Part shown: one piece after another, positions 6,089 through 9,899 of the stretch | Position numbering within the stretch: the stretch's first letter is position 1 | How the letters are laid out: each line of letters opens with the position of its first letter | From: CAYJWL01 sp964373855 | GTDB lineage: Bacteria; Patescibacteriota; Andersenbacteria; UBA10190 | Reading direction: 5' to 3' | DNA: 9,899 bases | Assembly (NCBI GenBank): GCA_964373855.1 | Contig: CAYJWL010000028.1 | Span: 1 to 9,899, forward strand | Position numbers and translations under genes: made by a program | The notes under the pieces: model-generated | What the model saw: the letters and a program-made list of their open reading frames with translations, nothing else | Database searches by the model: none | Told to the model about the DNA's origin: nothing

Positions 6089-7432
6089 TTACATTGCTCT
6101 ACCAACTTTTAACTGCACCCCGCCGGTGGGCTCATGCTGGGCTTGCTGCTGTTCCAGAAATGGTTGTAAGCTGTGGCCCAACTTGGCTTCGGTTTCATCG
6201 GCAATCTGCAACAGACGGTTATACTTCGCTGTCCGATCGGATCGGGTTGGCGCTCCCGTTTTGATCTGGCCGGCGCCGACCGCTACCGCCAGATCAGCGA
6301 TGAACGAGTCTTCTGTCTCACCCGACCGGTGGGAGACAACCACGTTTTGGCCGGCCGCCTGCGCCATTAATATTGCCTGCAAGGTTTCTGACAGCGTGCC
6401 TACCTGATTAGGCTTTATCAGCACCGCATTGGTCGCTCCCTGAATAATGCCCTCCCGGATGCGGGTGGTGTTTGTCGCATAGAGATCATCCCCTACCACC
6501 TGCGCCGCGCGGCCATTGTATTTCATAAACTGCTGCCACTGCTGCCAGCTGTCTTCTTCAAAAGGATCTTCAAACGAAATCAGGGGGTAGCGCTCGCGCC
6601 ACGTCTTGTATTGAAAGGCCAGATCCGCCGGCGCTAAGAGCGAACCGTCAATCTTATACACGCCCAATTCCGCCTCGAATAATTCTGATGCGGCCGCATC
6701 AATTCCAAGAAAGGCATCCACGCCGGGAACATACCCGGCCGTTTCCATCGCCCGCACTAGCAGCGTGAAGGCTGACTCGCTATTTTGCAGTTTTGGCGCG
6801 AAACCGCCTTCATCCCCCACTTCCGTTTGATACCCTTCCTGCACCAGAATATCCTTGAGGGCATAATAGATTTCCACACCCATGCGCAGCGCATCAGCAA
6901 AGCTGGCCAAGCCTACCGGCAGCACGTGATATTCCTGAATTGATAATTGGTTACTGGCATGTTTGCCTCCATTGATAAGATTCATCTGCGGCACCGGCAT
7001 AACCGGCTCCCGCTTGGGTATAAGCTGCTGTAAGTACAGATAGAGCGGCAAGCCCTGCGCCGCTGCTTCTGCCCGCGCACAGGCCAGAGAAACAGCTACT
7101 ATAGCATTGGCCCCGAGGCGCGATTTGTCAGCCGTGCCGTCCAGCTCAATCATCAGCCGGTCAATCTTCGTTTGATTGGCGGTGTCCTTGCCTAAAAGCG
7201 CCGCATGAATTTCTCCGGTCACATAGGCGACAGCCTGTTGGACGCCCTGACCGCGGTATCTTTTTTCGTCTTGATCACGCAGTTCATGTGCCTCATGCTT
7301 TCCCGTCGAAGCCCCTGAAGGCACCGTGGCCGAACCTTGATACCCGCCGGTACAGGCGACGACAGATTGCACGGTCGGATTGCCCCTCGAATCCAAAACT
7401 TCCCGGGCGGTAATGTATTCAATCTTAGCCAC
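6089..7432 (-). CDS. eno: Enolase (phosphopyruvate hydratase)
   Basis: Converts 2-phosphoglycerate to phosphoenolpyruvate in glycolysis, in the cytoplasm; in many bacteria enolase is also part of the RNA degradosome. The 447 residues contain the full active site: SGAST loop (39-43), NGGKHA with H158, E167, catalytic E208 in GDEGGF, Mg ligands D245, E288 (SFEDPF) and D315 (VGDDL), catalytic K340 in LIKPNQ, SHRSGE (367-372) and K391. The start is GTG at 7432-7430, giving the expected AKIEYITAREVLDSRGNPT opening; TACAAT lies 6 nt upstream and there is no Shine-Dalgarno. The protein is about 20-25 residues longer than most enolases owing to a Gln-rich C-terminal tail (about 425-447, with EQQQAQHEP). 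It follows pgk by 85 bp and is followed after 9 nt by the pilin-propeller gene. Confidence 0.98.
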   Translation of the reverse strand: MAKIEYITAREVLDSRGNPTVQSVVACTGGYQGSATVPSGASTGKHEAHELRDQDEKRYRGQGVQQAVAYVTGEIHAALLGKDTANQTKIDRLMIELDGTADKSRLGANAIVAVSLACARAEAAAQGLPLYLYLQQLIPKREPVMPVPQMNLINGGKHASNQLSIQEYHVLPVGLASFADALRMGVEIYYALKDILVQEGYQTEVGDEGGFAPKLQNSESAFTLLVRAMETAGYVPGVDAFLGIDAAASELFEAELGVYKIDGSLLAPADLAFQYKTWRERYPLISFEDPFEEDSWQQWQQFMKYNGRAAQVVGDDLYATNTTRIREGIIQGATNAVLIKPNQVGTLSETLQAILMAQAAGQNVVVSHRSGETEDSFIADLAVAVGAGQIKTGAPTRSDRTAKYNRLLQIADETEAKLGHSLQPFLEQQQAQHEPTGGVQLKVGRAM

Positions 7433-7438
7433 AGAAGA

Positions 7439-7467
7439 ATTGTAACTTGTAATCTGTAATCGGTAAA
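7439..7467 (-). promoter_or_regulatory. Candidate promoter for a leaderless eno transcript
   Basis: On the minus strand TACAAT (7444-7439, 5 of 6 to TATAAT) lies 6 nt before the GTG start, with TTTACC (7467-7462, 4 of 6 to TTGACA) 17 bp upstream of it. Transcription would start at or next to the first base of the start codon. The same arrangement precedes pgk. The box is embedded in a GATTACA-type heptamer repeat. Confidence 0.45.
7446..7461. repeat. GATTACA heptamer repeat, pgk-eno spacer
   Basis: On the minus strand the sequence reads GATTACA, GATTACA, AGTTACA (7461-7441): three heptamers in tandem, the last degenerate. The plus-strand 15-mer CTTGTAATCTGTAAT (7446-7460) recurs with one mismatch in the gap-pgk spacer at 8742-8756. 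Confidence 0.7.
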
Positions 7468-7490
7468 AAGGGTGGCCGAGTCTCTCTAAA

Positions 7491-7522
7491 AGCTATGGCA
7501 GCTAACGAAGCTACCAGCTAAC
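7491..7522. repeat. Octamer GCTA-core repeat overlapping the pgk stop codon
   Basis: Four 8-bp units in tandem on the plus strand: AGCTATGG, CAGCTAAC, GAAGCTAC, CAGCTAAC. The second and fourth are identical. The fourth contains the TAG stop codon of pgk (7518-7520, minus strand). A weak stem GGTAGC/GCTGCC can form on the minus strand, but without a U-tract it is not a terminator. The rest of the spacer (7462-7490) shows nothing else. Confidence 0.65.
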
Positions 7523-8714
7523 TGTACAGCGGTTCCAGTCCCGGCATTCTTTTCTCTTCCAGATAGGCCACCATCGCTCCACCGCCGACGGAGACATGAT
7601 CGTACTTGCCGGCCACATGATACGTCTCCAGGGCTGTTACCGTGTCACCGCCGCCGACGACACGGTAGTTGGGAAGAGCCGCAATTTTTTCCGCGAGAGT
7701 CCTTGTGCCTTGAGCGTAGGCCGCGGTTTCAAACTTACCAACTGGTCCATTCCACATGACGGTTTTTGCAGTCGCACATACTTTCATTATCGCCTCGGTC
7801 GAATCCGGCCCGATATCCCAGACACCCGCTGCATCCGGTTTAATATCATCGGCCGCAACCACAGACGCTCCGCTGCCGTCTTCAGCGCCAACCACTACAT
7901 CGGCTGGAACCAATAATTTAGGACCAGCCGACTGCAAGATGACGCGCGCTGCAGCAATTTCGTCGGCATTAAATTTTTCCACCGGCCAGCGGCCTGCCGC
8001 TGCTAAAAAAACATTCGCGATCTGCCCGCCGACGCACAGAGTGTCGACCTTAGCTAGAAGACGATGGAGCATTCCAACCTTACCCGTGATTTTGGCGCCG
8101 CTCACGATCGCCACATAGGGCCGATCCGGCTGCTGCTGCAATTTCTTTAACTCTTCCACTTCCAACACCGTACGCCGTCCAGCGCAACTTAGCATGAGCC
8201 GCGGCAATACCGTCACAGAAGTTTGCGCCCGATGGCTGACGCTGAACGCTTCGTTCACATAAGCATCGGCCACTCGCGCCATTTCCCGTCCCAATTTTTC
8301 GCTGTTCGTAATTTCGCGGTCATCGAGCCGGATATTTGGGTACATTGCGACCGATCCCTGCTCCATACTTGAGACAACGGCATCAACGCCCGAGCCATAC
8401 AGCTTGGGAATAATGCGCACCTCCTCTTTGAGCAGCTCCTCCAGCCGGTCGCTAACAGGCTGCATATCAAACTCTTGCAGTTTCTCCCTTGGTGTGAGGT
8501 TTTGCGCTTCGTTGGGCCGACCCCGATGCGCCAGAATTAATACCTGACAGCGCCGCTGCTGCAGTTCCTGGATCGTCGGCAGCGCCGCCTCGATACGATA
8601 ATCTTCGTACTCATCCACCCGGCCGTCATCACCGACGGAGACGTTAAAGTCCACCCGCACAATAACTCGTTTCCCGTCGACCGGTATATCATCCAACGTT
8701 CGCAGTCTGGGCAT
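7518..8714 (-). CDS. pgk: Phosphoglycerate kinase
   Basis: Transfers phosphate from 1,3-bisphosphoglycerate to ADP, the first ATP-yielding step of glycolysis, in the cytoplasm. The 398 residues match the usual length. The N-terminal substrate domain has VRVDFNV (19-25), DYRI with R40, AHRGRP (62-67) and YVNEAFSVSHRAQTS (151-165). The nucleotide domain has SGAKITGKVGML (204-215), MWNGPVGKFE and GGGDT. Several motifs depart from the textbook forms (SHLGRP, NDAFGTAHRAHAS, GAKVSDK), but the key basic and Asp residues remain, so I expect an active enzyme of a divergent lineage. The ATG at 8714-8712 gives a normal N-terminus; TACAAT lies 6 nt upstream. It sits 57 bp after gap and 85 bp before eno. 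Confidence 0.97.
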   Translation of the reverse strand: MPRLRTLDDIPVDGKRVIVRVDFNVSVGDDGRVDEYEDYRIEAALPTIQELQQRRCQVLILAHRGRPNEAQNLTPREKLQEFDMQPVSDRLEELLKEEVRIIPKLYGSGVDAVVSSMEQGSVAMYPNIRLDDREITNSEKLGREMARVADAYVNEAFSVSHRAQTSVTVLPRLMLSCAGRRTVLEVEELKKLQQQPDRPYVAIVSGAKITGKVGMLHRLLAKVDTLCVGGQIANVFLAAAGRWPVEKFNADEIAAARVILQSAGPKLLVPADVVVGAEDGSGASVVAADDIKPDAAGVWDIGPDSTEAIMKVCATAKTVMWNGPVGKFETAAYAQGTRTLAEKIAALPNYRVVGGGDTVTALETYHVAGKYDHVSVGGGAMVAYLEEKRMPGLEPLYS

Positions 8715-8720
8715 GGACTG

Positions 8721-8749
8721 ATTGTATCGCGTAACCAGAATCTTGTAAT
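8721..8749 (-). promoter_or_regulatory. Candidate promoter for a leaderless pgk transcript
   Basis: On the minus strand TACAAT (8726-8721) lies exactly 6 nt before the pgk ATG, with ATTACA (8749-8744, 4 of 6 to TTGACA) 17 bp upstream of it. The geometry is identical to that of eno. The rest of the spacer is the degenerate heptamer repeat; no terminator of gap is visible. Confidence 0.45.
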
Positions 8750-8756
8750 CTGTGAT
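8742..8756. repeat. GATTACA-type repeat, gap-pgk spacer
   Basis: CTTGTAATCTGTGAT matches the pgk-eno spacer copy at 7446-7460 in 14 of 15 positions. On the minus strand it lies in a run of degenerate heptamers: AATCACA, GATTACA, AGATTCT, GGTTACG. Confidence 0.6.
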
Positions 8757-8771
8757 TTCGGATCTATCTGT

Positions 8772-9770
8772 TCACGCCGCCATAGCTACAACCTGTTCAA
8801 TCAAACGATTGCTATACCCCCATTCATTGTCATACCACGCCATAACTTTTACCAGATCGCCATCAACTACGCGCGTCAGATCAAGCGCCACAATCGCCGA
8901 ATGCGGATCACCGATATAATCGCTTGAGGTGGTTGGATCGGAGGTGACCGCTAAAACATTTTTATAGAGCGGGTTGGCGGCAGCGGCAACAAAAGCTTCA
9001 TTTACCTCCGCCACAGTTACCCTCCGGCCCAGCACGCAGGTCAAATCAGAGATAGAAACCACCGGCAGTGGCACGCGCACGGATAAGCCATCAAATTTAC
9101 CAGCCAGCTCGGGCAGAGCCAGCGTGGCAGCAACCGCCGCGCCGGTTGAAGATGGTACCATATTAGTCGCCGCTGCCCGCCCGCGGCGCAGATCCTTTTT
9201 GGCCGGACCGTCAACTAAACTTTGGGTGGCGGTGTAGGCGTGAGCGGTTGTCAACAGCGCCTTTTTGACAACGAACGTATTGTGCAGCACGGCCATGACC
9301 GAGGCGGCGCAGTTTGTGGTACAGGAGGCGTTGGAAATGATATCTTTGCCTGCCATCACATCATCATTCACGCCCATAAGCACGGTGGGAACCCTCTCGC
9401 TTTCTGTCGGCGCCGAAATAATAACTTTTTTAGCGCCAGCGGCAATGTGGCCGCGCGCGCCGGCCTCTTCAGTGAAGACACCGGTGGATTCAATAACGAC
9501 ATCTATCCGCAGCTTTGCCCACGGCAGTTGGTTCGGTTCAGCTTCCTGCAACACTTCAACTGTATGTCCGCCCACAATAAGCTTGCCTGCCTCAACTTTC
9601 ACTTCCTGGCCGTAGCGGCCGTAGACGGTGTCATACCGCAACAGATATGCCAAATTCTCCGGATCGCCCAAATCGTTGATCGCTACCACTTCTATATCTT
9701 TGTTCGCTAACGCAATCTTGAATGCAGCGCGGCCAATGCGGCCGAATCCATTGATAGCCAGCCTAATCAT
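8772..9770 (-). CDS. gap: Glyceraldehyde-3-phosphate dehydrogenase, type I
   Basis: Oxidises glyceraldehyde 3-phosphate to 1,3-bisphosphoglycerate with NAD and phosphate, supplying the substrate of the next gene, pgk. The 332 residues match the family length. The Rossmann domain opens with INGFGRIGR (6-14) and INDLGD with D33, pointing to NAD preference. The catalytic site SNASCTTNCAA carries C150, with H177 in TTAHAYTATQ. Further signatures are LRRGRAAATNMVPSSTGAA (about 194-212), SVRVPLPVVSISDL and WYDNEWGYSNR near the C-terminus. The start ATG (9770-9768) overlaps the TGA of the upstream reading frame by 4 nt, which supports both the start and translational coupling. It ends in TGA. Confidence 0.98.
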   Translation of the reverse strand: MIRLAINGFGRIGRAAFKIALANKDIEVVAINDLGDPENLAYLLRYDTVYGRYGQEVKVEAGKLIVGGHTVEVLQEAEPNQLPWAKLRIDVVIESTGVFTEEAGARGHIAAGAKKVIISAPTESERVPTVLMGVNDDVMAGKDIISNASCTTNCAASVMAVLHNTFVVKKALLTTAHAYTATQSLVDGPAKKDLRRGRAAATNMVPSSTGAAVAATLALPELAGKFDGLSVRVPLPVVSISDLTCVLGRRVTVAEVNEAFVAAAANPLYKNVLAVTSDPTTSSDYIGDPHSAIVALDLTRVVDGDLVKVMAWYDNEWGYSNRLIEQVVAMAA

Positions 9771-9899
9771 AGTGTCGCCCAGACAGTTGGTTTAACATGG
9801 GTGTTCTCTTCAATCATTTTATGCAAGGCGGGCTCTTCCAACAACCCTTCCCGCGCACCAGTATACTGCACCACCGAGGTCGAATTTGCATTGCCCCAG
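9767..9899 (-). CDS. C-terminal 43 codons of an unrecognised gene upstream of gap
   Basis: From the right edge a minus-strand frame is open for 43 codons (first full codon 9898-9896) and stops at TGA 9769-9767, overlapping the gap ATG in the sequence ATGA. The 4-nt overlap and co-orientation are typical of operon genes. The other two frames were not better: one stops at a TAA midway. The visible residues begin WGNANSTSVVQYTGAREG and end IEENTHVKPTVWATL. They are polar, with no membrane segment. I recognise no family motif. Position suggests a cytoplasmic enzyme co-expressed with glycolysis, but that is only a guess. Confidence 0.65.
   Translation of the reverse strand, partial: WGNANSTSVVQYTGAREGLLEEPALHKMIEENTHVKPTVWATL

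Overview
All genes I can support lie on the minus strand: eight CDS complete or nearly complete inside the window, a ninth cut by the right edge, and one RNA gene. Transcription therefore reads from high to low coordinates. Both UAA and UGA end normal-length genes (GAPDH ends in TGA at 8772-8774), so the code is standard and the UGA-recoding lineages are excluded. Moderate GC, atypical versions of universal glycolytic proteins, a divergent four-helix-bundle protein, a GspK/PilX-like pseudopilin and short tandem repeats in the spacers suggest a candidate-phyla bacterium such as Patescibacteria/CPR. That placement is inference; no 16S gene or ribosomal protein is present to test it.

Layout in order of transcription. 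(1) 9899-4853: the last 43 codons of an unrecognised gene overlap the gap start by 4 nt (ATGA). Then come gap (GAPDH), pgk (phosphoglycerate kinase) and eno (enolase), a glycolytic cluster, and 9 nt after eno a 408-residue membrane-anchored protein with a pilin-like N-terminus, a Pro/Thr linker and a probable beta-propeller. (2) 4775-1954: a four-helix-bundle protein, recJ and a type I RNase H. The latter two share a nucleic-acid-repair theme: RecJ degrades single-stranded DNA 5'->3' and RNase H removes RNA from hybrids. (3) 1828-1293: a complete type A RNase P RNA gene with its own promoter and intrinsic terminator. (4) 1240-1: a promoter followed by a polyprenyl-phosphate sugar-1-phosphate transferase that runs off the left edge and probably opens a surface-polysaccharide cluster.

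The spacers hold most of what is unusual. No start codon has a convincing Shine-Dalgarno sequence. Instead eno and pgk both have TACAAT exactly 6 nt before the start codon, and recJ (TATCAT, 7 nt) and rnhA (CATACT, 6 nt) look similar, which suggests leaderless transcripts. Three spacers carry 7- or 8-bp tandem repeats, two of which run into the stop codon of the preceding gene. The recJ-rnhA spacer is nearly filled by a 130-bp structured inverted-repeat element. I see no CRISPR array, tRNA, rRNA, transposase or integrase.
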